Both the position numbers and the translations under genes were made by a program. The notes under the pieces were generated by a model that saw nothing but the letters and a program-made list of their open reading frames with translations, made no database searches and was not told the origin of the DNA. This document shows positions 43,320 through 52,139 of a DNA stretch of 64,000 nucleotides, piece after piece. Every line of letters begins with the position of its first letter. Within the stretch, counting starts at the first letter, position 1. This DNA is from JAGPUQ01 sp036677085 (GTDB lineage: Bacteria > Pseudomonadota > Gammaproteobacteria > Pseudomonadales > Porticoccaceae), in the NCBI GenBank assembly GCA_036677085.1, contig JAKFFI010000064.1:86429-150428 (forward strand), in the 5' to 3' direction.

Positions 43320-44315
43320 ATGATCAAGAAAATTCTGTTATTGGCCAGTCTGGCGCTGCCGCTCGCCGCGCCGGCGGCGACGGTGGAGCTGCTCAATGTC
43401 TCCTACGACCCGACCCGCGAGCTGTACCAGGACTTCAACAAGGCATTTGCCGAATTCTGGAAAGAAAAAACCGGGGACGAGGTGCGCATCAAGCAATCCC
43501 ACGGCGGTGCCGGCAAACAGGCGCGGGCGGTGATCGATGGCCTGGAAGCCGACGTCGTGACTTTGGCGCTGGCCTACGACATCGACGAGATTGCTTCGCT
43601 CACCAAGAAATTGCCGAAGGACTGGCAGTCGCGCTTGCCCCATGCGAGCTCACCCTACACCTCGACCATCGTATTCCTGGTGCGCAAAGGCAATCCCAAA
43701 GGCATCAAGGACTGGAATGACCTGGTGCGTGAAGGCGTCGGCGTGATCACGCCCAATCCCAAGACCTCGGGTGGTGCGCGCTGGAACTATCTGGCGGCCT
43801 GGGCCTATGCGAAGAAAAACCTGGGTAGCGATGAAGCAGCGCGGGATTTCGTCACTCGCCTCTACAAGAATGTGCCGGTGCTCGACAGCGGCGCCCGCGG
43901 CTCGACCACCACCTTTGCGCAGCGCGGTATCGGCGATGTGTTCATTTCCTGGGAGAACGAAGCGTTTCTCGTCCAGAACGAGCTGGGCCGCGACAAGTTC
44001 GAGACCGTGGTGCCCTCGCTGTCGATCCTGGCGGAACCCCCGGTGACGCTGGTGGATGCCAATGCCGCCAAACACGGTACCACCGAGGTGGCCAAGGCCT
44101 ATCTCGAATACCTGTACTCGCCGGTTGGCCAAAAACTGGCCGCGAAACATTACTACCGCCCGGTGTCGCCGGAGCACGCCGACCCCGCCGATCTGGCCCG
44201 CTTTCCCAAGCTGGAGTTGGTGACCGTGGCGGAGTTCGGCGGCTGGCAGCAGGCACAGAAGACGCACTTTGCCGAGGGCGGGGTATTCGACCAGATCCTT
44301 GCGGCGGGCAGATAG
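43320..44315 (+). CDS. sbp: Periplasmic sulfate-binding protein
   Basis: 331 residues. Signal peptide MIKKILLLASLALPLAAPAA, mature start TVELLNVSYDPTRELYQDFNKAF, the hallmark of Sbp. Further blocks: QSHGGAGKQARAVIDGLEADVVTLALAYDID, and TPNPKTSGGARWNYLAAW, which surround the sulfate. GGAG lies about 9 bases before the ATG. It delivers sulfate or thiosulfate to CysTWA. Sbp rather than CysP is favoured by length and by the mature N-terminus, but specificity between sulfate and thiosulfate cannot be read. Confidence 0.94.
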   Translation: MIKKILLLASLALPLAAPAATVELLNVSYDPTRELYQDFNKAFAEFWKEKTGDEVRIKQSHGGAGKQARAVIDGLEADVVTLALAYDIDEIASLTKKLPKDWQSRLPHASSPYTSTIVFLVRKGNPKGIKDWNDLVREGVGVITPNPKTSGGARWNYLAAWAYAKKNLGSDEAARDFVTRLYKNVPVLDSGARGSTTTFAQRGIGDVFISWENEAFLVQNELGRDKFETVVPSLSILAEPPVTLVDANAAKHGTTEVAKAYLEYLYSPVGQKLAAKHYYRPVSPEHADPADLARFPKLELVTVAEFGGWQQAQKTHFAEGGVFDQILAAGR

Positions 44316-44388
44316 GGTTCCACAGCAACCGTGCCCCGCTGGTGTGCCGGCGGGGCCATCTCGTAACCAGAATGGAGTTCAGCGATCC

Positions 44389-45300
44389 ATGAGCCCGGAG
44401 CAAGCGCTACCCGACACCGGACGCGGCCGCCGCCAGCGCTCGGCCATCCCCGGTTTCAATCTCAGCCTGGGCTTTACCGTGGCTTATCTCAGCCTGATCG
44501 TGTTGATACCCCTGGCGGGGGTGTTCGCCAAGGCCGCCGGTCTGGGTTGGGCCGAGCTCTGGCAGGTGTTGAGCGCACCCCGGGTGCTGAGCGCACTGAA
44601 GCTGTCGTTTGGCACTGCGCTGCTGGCGGCCTCTGTCAACGCCGTGTTCGGCACGCTGATCGCCTGGGTGTTCGTGCGCTACGAGTTTCCCGGCAAGCGC
44701 CTGTTCGATGCCACCATCGATCTGCCCTTTGCCCTGCCGACGGCAGTGGCCGGCATCGCGCTCACGGCGCTGTATGCCGGCAACGGCTGGGTCGGCCAGT
44801 GGCTGGAACCGGCCGGCATCAAGGTGGCCTACACGCCCATCGGCATCGTGGTGGCGCTGACGTTTATCGGCCTTCCCTTCGTGGTGCGCACTCTTGAACC
44901 GGTGTTGCGTGACGCAGAAAAGGAACTGGAAGAAGCCGCCGCGTCGCTGGGCGCCACGCGCTGGCAAACGGTGACGCGGGTGATTCTGCCCGCCGTACTG
45001 CCGGCGCTGATGACGGGCTTTGCGCTGGCCTTTGCCCGCGGTGTGGGCGAATACGGCTCGGTGATCTTTATCGCCGGCAATTTGCCCTATGTCTCCGAGA
45101 TCGCACCGCTGCTGATCATCATCAAGCTGGAGGAATTCCAGTACGGCGGCGCGGCGGCGGTGGCCGTCGCCATGCTGGTTATCTCGTTCGCATTGCTGCT
45201 GCTGATCAACGCCCTGCAGGCCTGGTCGAATCGTCACAAGCAGCGCAGTCGCGCGGCGCCGACCCTGCCGCATCCGGTATTGCAGGGGGTGGCGTCGTGA
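44389..45300 (+). CDS. cysT: Sulfate ABC transporter permease CysT
   Basis: 303 residues, six transmembrane helices. The EAA loop is EEAAASLGATRWQTVTRVILPAVLPALMTG, followed by FARGVGEYGSVIFIAGNLP, both typical of CysT (CysU). The start ATG has GGAG about 11 bases upstream; the open frame further left lacks homology. It overlaps cysW by four bases, so the permease pair is translationally coupled. Inner membrane; forms a heterodimer with CysW. Confidence 0.95.
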   Translation: MSPEQALPDTGRGRRQRSAIPGFNLSLGFTVAYLSLIVLIPLAGVFAKAAGLGWAELWQVLSAPRVLSALKLSFGTALLAASVNAVFGTLIAWVFVRYEFPGKRLFDATIDLPFALPTAVAGIALTALYAGNGWVGQWLEPAGIKVAYTPIGIVVALTFIGLPFVVRTLEPVLRDAEKELEEAAASLGATRWQTVTRVILPAVLPALMTGFALAFARGVGEYGSVIFIAGNLPYVSEIAPLLIIIKLEEFQYGGAAAVAVAMLVISFALLLLINALQAWSNRHKQRSRAAPTLPHPVLQGVAS

Positions 45301-46202
45301 CCACGGGAACCGACCACTCGCTGCTCGATCCGCCGCAACTGCCCTTCGAGCCGCTGCTGCAACGCAATGTAGTGATCACCGAGCAACCCTGGGTGCGCTG
45401 GTCGCTGATCGCTGCGGCGCTGCTCTTTTTGCTGTCGTTCCTGTTGCTGCCGCTGATTGCGATTTTCACCGAGGCGCTGCGCAACGGCGTCGGGGTTTAC
45501 TGGCAGGCACTGCAGGATCCGGACGCCCTCGCCGCCATCCGCCTTACGCTGCTGGTGGCGGCGATCTCGGTGCCGCTGAATCTGGTGTTCGGAGTTTCCG
45601 CGGCCTGGGCCATCGCCAAGTTCGAGTTCCGCGGCAAAACCGTGTTGACGACCCTGATCGACCTGCCGTTTTCGGTCTCGCCGGTGGTGACGGGACTCAT
45701 TTACGTGCTGATGTTCGGCGCCCAGGGCTGGCTCGGTCCCTGGCTGGCGGAGCACGACGTCCAGATCATTTTCGCGGTACCCGGCATCGTGTTGGCGACG
45801 GTCTTCGTGACCTTTCCGTTCATTGCCCGCGAACTCATCCCGTTGATGCAGGAACAGGGCAGCGACGACGAGCTGGCGGCGCTGTCCCTGGGCGCCAATG
45901 GCTGGCAGAGCTTCTGGTATGTCACTCTTCCCAATATCAAATGGGGGCTGCTTTACGGTGTGCTGCTGTGCAATGCGCGCGCCATGGGCGAGTTCGGCGC
46001 GGTATCGGTGGTGTCCGGACACATCCGCGGCGAGACCAATACCATGCCGCTGCACGTCGAGATTCTCTACAACGAATATAACTTCGCGGCGGCCTTTGCC
46101 GTGGCGTCGCTGCTGGCGGCGCTGGCGCTGGTCACGCTGACCCTTAAATCGCTGCTCGAAGCGCGTCATGGCGCCGAGCTATCCACCTCGCACCGCCACT
46201 GA
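45297..46202 (+). CDS. cysW: Sulfate ABC transporter permease CysW
   Basis: 301 residues from a GTG overlapping the cysT stop (GTGA). Six transmembrane segments; LIDLPFSVSPVVTGLIYVLMFG and the EAA-like region ELAALSLGANGWQSFWYVTLPNIKWGLLYGVLLCNARAMGEFGAVSVVSGHIRGETNTMPLHVEILYNEY are diagnostic of CysW. Partner of CysT in the sulfate/thiosulfate importer. The cysA start lies 10 bases beyond its stop. Confidence 0.95.
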   Translation: MTTGTDHSLLDPPQLPFEPLLQRNVVITEQPWVRWSLIAAALLFLLSFLLLPLIAIFTEALRNGVGVYWQALQDPDALAAIRLTLLVAAISVPLNLVFGVSAAWAIAKFEFRGKTVLTTLIDLPFSVSPVVTGLIYVLMFGAQGWLGPWLAEHDVQIIFAVPGIVLATVFVTFPFIARELIPLMQEQGSDDELAALSLGANGWQSFWYVTLPNIKWGLLYGVLLCNARAMGEFGAVSVVSGHIRGETNTMPLHVEILYNEYNFAAAFAVASLLAALALVTLTLKSLLEARHGAELSTSHRH

Positions 46203-46211
46203 GGTCGCGCC

Positions 46212-47336
46212 ATGGACATCGAAGTTCGCAACATACACAAGAGCTTTTCCGGATTTCCGGCGCTGGTCGACCTCAGCCTCGCCGTGCGCTCGGGAGAATT
46301 GATCGCACTGCTCGGGCCATCCGGTTCCGGCAAAACCACGTTGCTGCGCGCCATCGCCGGTCTCGAATTTCCCGATCACGGTCAGATTCTGTTCGGCGGC
46401 GAGGACATGTCGCGGCGCGCGGTACGGGAGCGGCAGATCGGTTTCGTATTCCAGCACTATGCGCTGTTCAAGCACATGACCGTGCTCGACAACATCGCCT
46501 TCGGACTGAAGGTGCAACGCAAGTCGAAGCGCCCGTCTGCCGCGGCGATTCGTACCAAGGCACTGGAACTGCTGGAGCTGGTGCAACTCGGCGGTCTGGA
46601 ACAGCGCTATCCGCATCAGTTGTCCGGTGGCCAGAAACAGCGCGTGGCACTGGCGCGCGCGCTCGCCATAGATCCGCGTGTGCTGCTCCTCGACGAGCCC
46701 TTCGGCGCCCTGGACGCCAAGGTGCGCAAGGATCTGCGGCGCTGGCTGCGGGAATTGCACCGGCAGACCGGCTACACCACGGTATTCGTCACGCACGATC
46801 AGGAAGAAGCGCTGGAGCTGGCCGACCGGGTGGTAATCATGAACCGGGGCCGCATCGAGCAGGTCGGCACCGTGGACGACGTGTACGAAAATCCGCGCAC
46901 GCCCTTCGTGTTTGATTTTCTCGGTGACAAGAACGTACTGGACGCCGATGTTCGCGGCCGGGAAATCTATTTGCCCGGCGCGACGCACCCGGTGGTGACC
47001 GACAGCATTCATCCCGCGGGTCCAGTCGATCTGTATGTGCGTCCCGGTGATCTCCGGCTCGCGGAAGCCGGTGCGCCGGGCATCGCCGCGCGGGTGGTCA
47101 GCGTGCAGCGCACCGGGCCCATCGTGCGCGCCAGCGCCCTGGTGGTCGCCAACAACGCCGAGCTCAGTATCGAACTGCCGCACCTGCATTACGATGCGAG
47201 CCACTTTGTCGCAGGCGCGGTGGTGCGCCTGCGCATGATGCAGTTCAGTGTTTACCCGGCGGCCAGGGCATCGCAAACCGGCCAAACCCAAACGCCGACG
47301 TCTGAGCGGGAACCGGGTCTGCGCGGTCGCGGTTAG
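46212..47336 (+). CDS. cysA: Sulfate ABC transporter ATP-binding protein CysA
   Basis: 374 residues. Walker A GPSGSGKTT, Q-loop FVFQHYALFKHMTVLDNI, signature LSGGQKQRVALARALA, Walker B RVLLLDEPFGALDA and H-loop VTHDQEEALELADRV are all intact. A C-terminal TOBE-type domain (about 240-350) follows. It energises sulfate import through CysTW. Its last four bases overlap the 3' end of chrA on the opposite strand, leaving no room for a terminator between them. Confidence 0.96.
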   Translation: MDIEVRNIHKSFSGFPALVDLSLAVRSGELIALLGPSGSGKTTLLRAIAGLEFPDHGQILFGGEDMSRRAVRERQIGFVFQHYALFKHMTVLDNIAFGLKVQRKSKRPSAAAIRTKALELLELVQLGGLEQRYPHQLSGGQKQRVALARALAIDPRVLLLDEPFGALDAKVRKDLRRWLRELHRQTGYTTVFVTHDQEEALELADRVVIMNRGRIEQVGTVDDVYENPRTPFVFDFLGDKNVLDADVRGREIYLPGATHPVVTDSIHPAGPVDLYVRPGDLRLAEAGAPGIAARVVSVQRTGPIVRASALVVANNAELSIELPHLHYDASHFVAGAVVRLRMMQFSVYPAARASQTGQTQTPTSEREPGLRGRG

Positions 47337-48622
47337 CCGACCCAGGCCAGGGCCACACCCGCCGCCGCGCACAGTCCCAGTACGGGCAGCACCGCCAGCC
47401 GCAGGGCGAAGGTCAGCACCAGAGCCAGCACCGTAAGTGCGAGTACCTGGGGACGCAGGCTTGACAGCTCCGGCACCAGCAGTGCGAGGCCGAAGTCGTC
47501 GATCCTGACGTTGTGCGCAAACAACAGATTTACCGCAAACCACAGCGCCAGATTGGCGATCACGCCCAATACCGCGGCGGTGATGGCGGTCAGCGCTCCC
47601 GCCAGCCGCGGCCGGTGCAGCAGGCGCTCCACATGGGGCGCGCCCGCGAAAATCCACAAAAAGCTTGGCAGGAACAGTACCCAGGTGGTCAGCAGCGCGC
47701 CGGCGACACCGGCCAGCAGTGCGTGTTCGCCGCCGTGCGCAGCGCGCTGTGCCGCGAGAAAGCCGACGAACTGGGTCACCAGAATCAGCGGCCCGGGCGT
47801 GGTCTCGGCCAGGCCGAGGCCATCGAGCATTTCCCCGGGCGCGAGCCAGCCGTAGGTTTCCACTGCCTGTTGCGCGATATAAGACAGTACCGCATAGGCG
47901 CCGCCGAAGGTGACCATGGCCACGGTCGAGAAAAAGACCGCGATCCGACTCAACACATGGTCGCCGCCGAGGGCGATCTGGAGTCCCCCGACCGTGCCCA
48001 GCCACAGCACCAGGCACACCAGCGCGGCGATCAAGGTGCCGGGACGCCGCAGGGTATCCGGCACCGGCGCGTCGGCGGGCATCGCGGCGCGGGTGCTGAT
48101 GAAGCCGATCACGCCGGCCGCAATGACGAGCAGCGGAAACGGCACCGCGAACGCGTACAGCGCGATGAACCCCCCCACCGCGAGCAGTACGTCGCGCCCG
48201 CCCTTCAGGGCGCGGCGGCCGAGGCGCAGCAACGCCTGCACCACGATGGCGAGGACGGCCGCCTTCACCCCGAGCAGCAGGCCATCCGTCAGCGGCAGCC
48301 CGCCCAGCAGGACATAGGCGAACGACAGCCCCAGCATGACCGCGGCGCCGGGCAGGATGAACAGCACGCCCGCCACCACGCCGCCACGCACCCCGTGCAG
48401 CAACCAGCCGATGTAAGTCGCCAGTTGTTGCGCCTCCGGGCCGGGCAGCAGCATGCAGTAATTGAGTGCCTGCAAAAAACGGCGCTCATCGATCCAGCCT
48501 TTTTCCTCCACCAGAATGCGATGCATCAGCGCAATCTGGCCCGCCGGACCGCCGAACGAGAGCCAGCCGATACGCCACCAGACGCTGGCGGCGTCGCGGA
48601 AGGACGGGTTGCGCTGCGGCAT
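47333..48622 (-). CDS. chrA: Chromate efflux transporter ChrA
   Basis: 429 residues with two homologous CHR domains. The first begins PSFRDAASVWWRIGWLSFGGPAGQIALMH and holds LNYCMLLPGPEAQQLATYIGWLLHG; the second has AMVTFGGAYAVLSYIAQQAVETYGWL and GLGLAETTPGPLILVTQFVGFLA. About ten to twelve transmembrane segments. It exports chromate, which enters cells through sulfate permeases. The ATG at 48622 is preferred since the GTG four codons upstream seems to be the tail of a truncated foreign reading frame. It converges on the sulfate operon with a 4-base overlap of the 3' ends. Confidence 0.9.
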   Translation of the reverse strand: MPQRNPSFRDAASVWWRIGWLSFGGPAGQIALMHRILVEEKGWIDERRFLQALNYCMLLPGPEAQQLATYIGWLLHGVRGGVVAGVLFILPGAAVMLGLSFAYVLLGGLPLTDGLLLGVKAAVLAIVVQALLRLGRRALKGGRDVLLAVGGFIALYAFAVPFPLLVIAAGVIGFISTRAAMPADAPVPDTLRRPGTLIAALVCLVLWLGTVGGLQIALGGDHVLSRIAVFFSTVAMVTFGGAYAVLSYIAQQAVETYGWLAPGEMLDGLGLAETTPGPLILVTQFVGFLAAQRAAHGGEHALLAGVAGALLTTWVLFLPSFLWIFAGAPHVERLLHRPRLAGALTAITAAVLGVIANLALWFAVNLLFAHNVRIDDFGLALLVPELSSLRPQVLALTVLALVLTFALRLAVLPVLGLCAAAGVALAWVG

Positions 48623-48634
48623 GTTCCGGATCAC

Positions 48635-48694
48635 TCAGCCGGGCTGTTCGAGCTTCTGGTCGATGGCCTCGCGGGCCTTGGCTGCGGGCGTCAT
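48635..48694 (-). pseudogene. Possible hsdR N-terminal remnant
   Basis: After AAAGGA and an ATG, the minus strand reads MTPAAKAREAIDQKLEQPG, then a stop. It resembles the start of type I restriction R subunits (TPEQKAR..ID..LE.AGW). The codon after PG is TGA where Trp would be expected, and the next residues (VIRNM) run into the chrA start. Short and could be chance. Confidence 0.35.
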
Positions 48695-48929
48695 GCCGTT
48701 TCCTTTTGGTTCAGCCGCGCAGGGTCCGCCCGGTATTTGTAAGTGCCGTTGTGCATGCATCCGGCACCCTGAGGATGCTGGTTCAGTCGGGTGACGGCAT
48801 TATGCCGTGTGTCGATGGAGCGGAACATGCGCGCGAGCGCTTCCGGATCGATGCTTCACGGGTGCTCGCGCCTTGCGCGTTTCCGACGGAAGACGAGGCC
48901 TGGTCGCGCGGGGAGCGCCCGCAGGTTGA

Positions 48930-50483
48930 CTACACGATCCGCGACCCGGTCTTGCCCCAGTAGTGGTCCTTGAGCAGGCGCTTGTAGAGTTTGCCGGTGG
49001 GCAGGCGCGGCAATTCGTCGAGAAAATCCACGCTTTTGGGGCATTTGTAGTGAGCGACGTGCTGGCGTGCGTAGGCGATGATGTCGTCCGCCAGCTCCGC
49101 ACTCGGGGTGTTGCCCGCAGCCAGTTGCACCACGGCTTTCACGGCTTCGCCCATCTCGGCGTCGGGTACGCCCACTACCGCGACATCGGCGATCTTCGGG
49201 TGGAGGACCAGCGCGTCCTCGATTTCCTGGGGATAGATGTTCACGCCGCCGGAAATGATCATGAAGGTGGCGCGGTCGGTGAGGTACAGATAACCCTCGG
49301 CGTCGACGTGTCCGACATCGCCCAGCGCGCTCCAGTTGGCGTGCTCGGGATGCTGGGCGGAGCGCGTCTTGGCGGCGTCGTGATAGTACTCGAACGACAT
49401 TCTGGGCAGTTCGAAATAGACGATGCCGTCTTCCCCCGGGGGCAGTTCGCGACCGTCCTCGGCGCAGATGTGCAGTTTGCCGAGAATGGGCTTGCCCACG
49501 GTGCCGGGATGGGCGAGCCATTCCTCCGGAGTGCAATGGGTGAGCCCGTTGAGCTCGGTGCCGCCGTAGTATTCGTAGAGGATCGGTCCCCACCAGTCGA
49601 ACATCTGGCGTTTGATGCCTTCGGGGCAGGGCGCCGCCGCATGCACCGCTACCTGATGCGACGACAGATCCAGTCCGGCGCGGTCCGCTTCCGGCATCTT
49701 CAGCATGCGGGTGAACATGGTGGGTACCCACTGGCTGTGGGTGACGCGATGGCGCGCGATGGCTTCGAGCGCGGCGCGCTCATCGAAGCGCGGCATCATC
49801 ACCACGGTGCCGCCGTGGGACTGGATGCCGGTGCAGAACGACAGCGGCGCCGAGTGGTACAGCGGCGCGGGCGAGAGGTAGACCGAATCCTGGGTGACTT
49901 TCCACAGGGCTTGCTGCAGCTTCGCCACCGGGCCCAGATCGTCGGCGATGTTGGCGCCCGACAGCGGCCGCAGAATGCCCTTCGGGCGGCCAGTGGTGCC
50001 CGAGCTGTAGAGCATGAACTGCCCGGCCGGCTGTTGGGCGAGAGGCTGCGCCGGATGGCGCGCGATGGCGTCTTCGTAGGATTCGTAGCCGGGCGCGCCG
50101 CCGTCGGTCATCAGCCGGGTATGGCAGCGCGGCGCCAGCCCGGGCAGCGCGGCGGCGGGTTCGGCCAGATAGTGGGAGGCGATGAGCACGCGGGCGTCGC
50201 AGTTGTCGAGAATGTAGCCCGCTTCCTCGCCGGTGAGGTAGCGGTTGATGGTGGTCAGGTAAAGTCCCGAGCGCAGCGCGGCCCAGATCACTTCGAAATA
50301 GCGCAGATTGTTTTCCATGAAGATCGCGACGTGATCGCCGGGGCGCAGGCCCTGGCTCCAGAACAGTTGCGCGAGCTGGTTCGAGCGCTCGTCGAGCATG
50401 CGGTAGCTGAGGGTCTCGCCGCTGACGGCATGGATGGCCGCGGCCTTGTCGGGTGTGCGTTGCGCCCAGATGCCTGGATACAT
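48930..50483 (-). CDS. AMP-forming acyl-CoA synthetase
   Basis: 517 residues of the ANL superfamily. The P-loop is LYSSGTTGRPKG (158-169), then YEYYGGTELNGLTHC (A5-type), the hinge LYLTDRATFMIISGGVNIYPQEIEDAL, and the catalytic C-terminal LPRLPTGKLYKR with K498. It activates a carboxylic acid to its CoA thioester. Comparable genes sit in steroid, aromatic and terpenoid degradation clusters; the substrate is unknown. It is first in order of a run of minus-strand CoA genes only in a loose sense, being separated from the CaiB gene by 350 bases. Confidence 0.9.
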   Translation of the reverse strand: MYPGIWAQRTPDKAAAIHAVSGETLSYRMLDERSNQLAQLFWSQGLRPGDHVAIFMENNLRYFEVIWAALRSGLYLTTINRYLTGEEAGYILDNCDARVLIASHYLAEPAAALPGLAPRCHTRLMTDGGAPGYESYEDAIARHPAQPLAQQPAGQFMLYSSGTTGRPKGILRPLSGANIADDLGPVAKLQQALWKVTQDSVYLSPAPLYHSAPLSFCTGIQSHGGTVVMMPRFDERAALEAIARHRVTHSQWVPTMFTRMLKMPEADRAGLDLSSHQVAVHAAAPCPEGIKRQMFDWWGPILYEYYGGTELNGLTHCTPEEWLAHPGTVGKPILGKLHICAEDGRELPPGEDGIVYFELPRMSFEYYHDAAKTRSAQHPEHANWSALGDVGHVDAEGYLYLTDRATFMIISGGVNIYPQEIEDALVLHPKIADVAVVGVPDAEMGEAVKAVVQLAAGNTPSAELADDIIAYARQHVAHYKCPKSVDFLDELPRLPTGKLYKRLLKDHYWGKTGSRIV

Positions 50484-50836
50484 GGTGTTTCCTCGCGTTG
50501 CGTGAGGTGATTATCTATTGCTTTTCGAAAAATTCGCCAATGATGTTGTGAATAACCACTCATTCGTCGTTCCCGCGCAAGCGGGAACCCAGCTGTCTCA
50601 AGGCCTTCTGGATGCCCGCCTCCGAGGCTGCGTGAAAAGGCATCGTAGGGTGGGCAAAGCGCAGCGTGCCCACGCGGATCTCCGCCCGGCACCGCGCCCG
50701 GTCCCGCGTGGGCACGGCCTGTCGGCCTTTGCCCACCCTACGGCCGGTGTTTCCAGTGTTTCCGCGTCCGTGGGGTTTTCATACAGCCTCCTCCGCGGGC
50801 ATGGCGATGGTTCAGATATTTTGCCTTGACGGCCCG
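50484..50836. other. Intergenic region with two palindromic elements
   Basis: Contains the hairpin GTTCCCGC-GCAA-GCGGGAAC at 50569-50588 with the flank shared with 32148-32167, and the large inverted repeat listed separately. No gene is recognised. Confidence 0.6.
50644..50742. repeat. 99-bp nested inverted repeat
   Basis: Outer arms CGTAGGGTGGGCAAAG and CTTTGCCCACCCTACG pair perfectly over 16 bp; inner arms GTGCCCACGCGG and CCGCGTGGGCAC pair perfectly over 12 bp. The whole can fold into one long hairpin. It is of the GTAGGGTGGGCAAAGCG-type REP found in many bacteria, here as a paired head-to-head element. Confidence 0.9.
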
Positions 50837-52072
50837 CTAATCCATGGCCAGTTCCGGTAGCTTCGACTGGAGTACCTGGGCGGCTTCCAGTCCATCGAGT
50901 TCCTTGGGGCTCATGCCCAGCAGCTCGGTGAGCAATTCCCGGTTGTGTTCGCCGAGATAGGGCGCTTCGAGGGTCAGTTCGTCCGGAAACGCGGAGAAAC
51001 GCAGCGGCATGCCGGGAATTTCTATCTGGCCGAAGCAGCGGTCCTGCACGGTGCGCACCACGCGGCGCTCCACGAAGTGGGGGTGGCGCATGGCGTCGGG
51101 CACCGAGAGCACCGGCCCGATGGCGAAGCGGGCGGTTTCGAACTTCTCCAGAATCACTTCGCGGCTGGGCTGGCGTTGCAGCCATGCCTCGATGAAATCC
51201 ACCACCTCCTGATGATGGGCCATGCGCGCATCGTTGGTGGCGAAGCGGGTATCGCTGCCGTACTCGGGCCGCTCCATCAAATTGCAGAATTCCTGCCAGC
51301 GCATGGGCGGAATCACCAGCGCGTAATACTCGTCGTCGCCACGACCCTGGTAGATGCCGAGCGGGTGCAGCATGAAGTGGTGGGCACCGGAGCGCTTGGG
51401 CATGAAGGCGCCGTTCGAAGCGCTGTAGGCCTGCACCGCGATCTCGTGCTGGTGAAAGTAGGAGTCGATCAGGGAGATGTCGATGTGTTGGCCCTCGCCG
51501 GTGCGCTCACGGTAGAGCAGCGCGGTGCTGATGGCGGCGAGGGCATGCACCCCGGTGGTACCGTCGCCGATGGCGAGTTGGGGAAACAGCGGCGGGCCGT
51601 CGGCATGGCCGATCAGGTCCAGCACCCCGGCGTAGGCAGCGGCGATGAAGTCATAGCCGGGCTTGGTGGAGAGCGGACCAGTCTGGCCGAAACCCGAGAT
51701 CGAGCACATCACGATGCGGGGGTTGAGGGCCTGGACCTGTTCGTAGGAAAGTCCCATGCGACCGATCACGCCGGCGGCGAAATTTTCGATCAGGACGTCG
51801 CACTGGCGCACCAGATCCTCAAGAATCTTCATGCCCGCGGGCTTTTTGGGATTGATGCAGAGACTTTTCTTGCCGCGATTCTGTTGCAGAAAATACGAAC
51901 TGCGCCCGTTGTTCTGGATTGGCAGATAGCGGGTCATGTCGCCGAGGGGAGCGAGTTCCACCTTGATGACCTGGGCGCCCATCTCCGCCATCAGGCGGGT
52001 CGCGGTGGGGCCGGCGACCACCTGGGTAAAGTCGAGTATCCGGTAGCCGTCCATCATATGCTGGGTTTTCAT
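50837..52072 (-). CDS. CaiB/BaiF-family (class III) CoA-transferase
   Basis: 411 residues. The N-terminus is ILDFTQVVAGPTATRLMAEMGAQVIKVE; QQNRGKKSLCINPKK and GRMGLSYEQVQALNPRIVMCSISGFGQTGP are family blocks; the catalytic Asp is in AIGDGTTGVHALAAI. AAGGG lies about 8 bases before the ATG. Such enzymes move CoA between carboxylates through an aspartyl intermediate. The neighbours (ligase, ADP-forming ligase, SDR) place it in acid/acyl-CoA catabolism; the acid is unknown. Confidence 0.9.
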   Translation of the reverse strand: MKTQHMMDGYRILDFTQVVAGPTATRLMAEMGAQVIKVELAPLGDMTRYLPIQNNGRSSYFLQQNRGKKSLCINPKKPAGMKILEDLVRQCDVLIENFAAGVIGRMGLSYEQVQALNPRIVMCSISGFGQTGPLSTKPGYDFIAAAYAGVLDLIGHADGPPLFPQLAIGDGTTGVHALAAISTALLYRERTGEGQHIDISLIDSYFHQHEIAVQAYSASNGAFMPKRSGAHHFMLHPLGIYQGRGDDEYYALVIPPMRWQEFCNLMERPEYGSDTRFATNDARMAHHQEVVDFIEAWLQRQPSREVILEKFETARFAIGPVLSVPDAMRHPHFVERRVVRTVQDRCFGQIEIPGMPLRFSAFPDELTLEAPYLGEHNRELLTELLGMSPKELDGLEAAQVLQSKLPELAMD

Positions 52073-52139
52073 GATGATTGCCCTTGTTATTTTTGTTATT
52101 GATATCGATACAGCGTGATTGGTTCAGTGCGGGTCCATA

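Noticed and set aside
48695..48929. Frames between chrA and the acyl-CoA ligase
   Set aside because: No homology, no consistent start signals; treated as intergenic.
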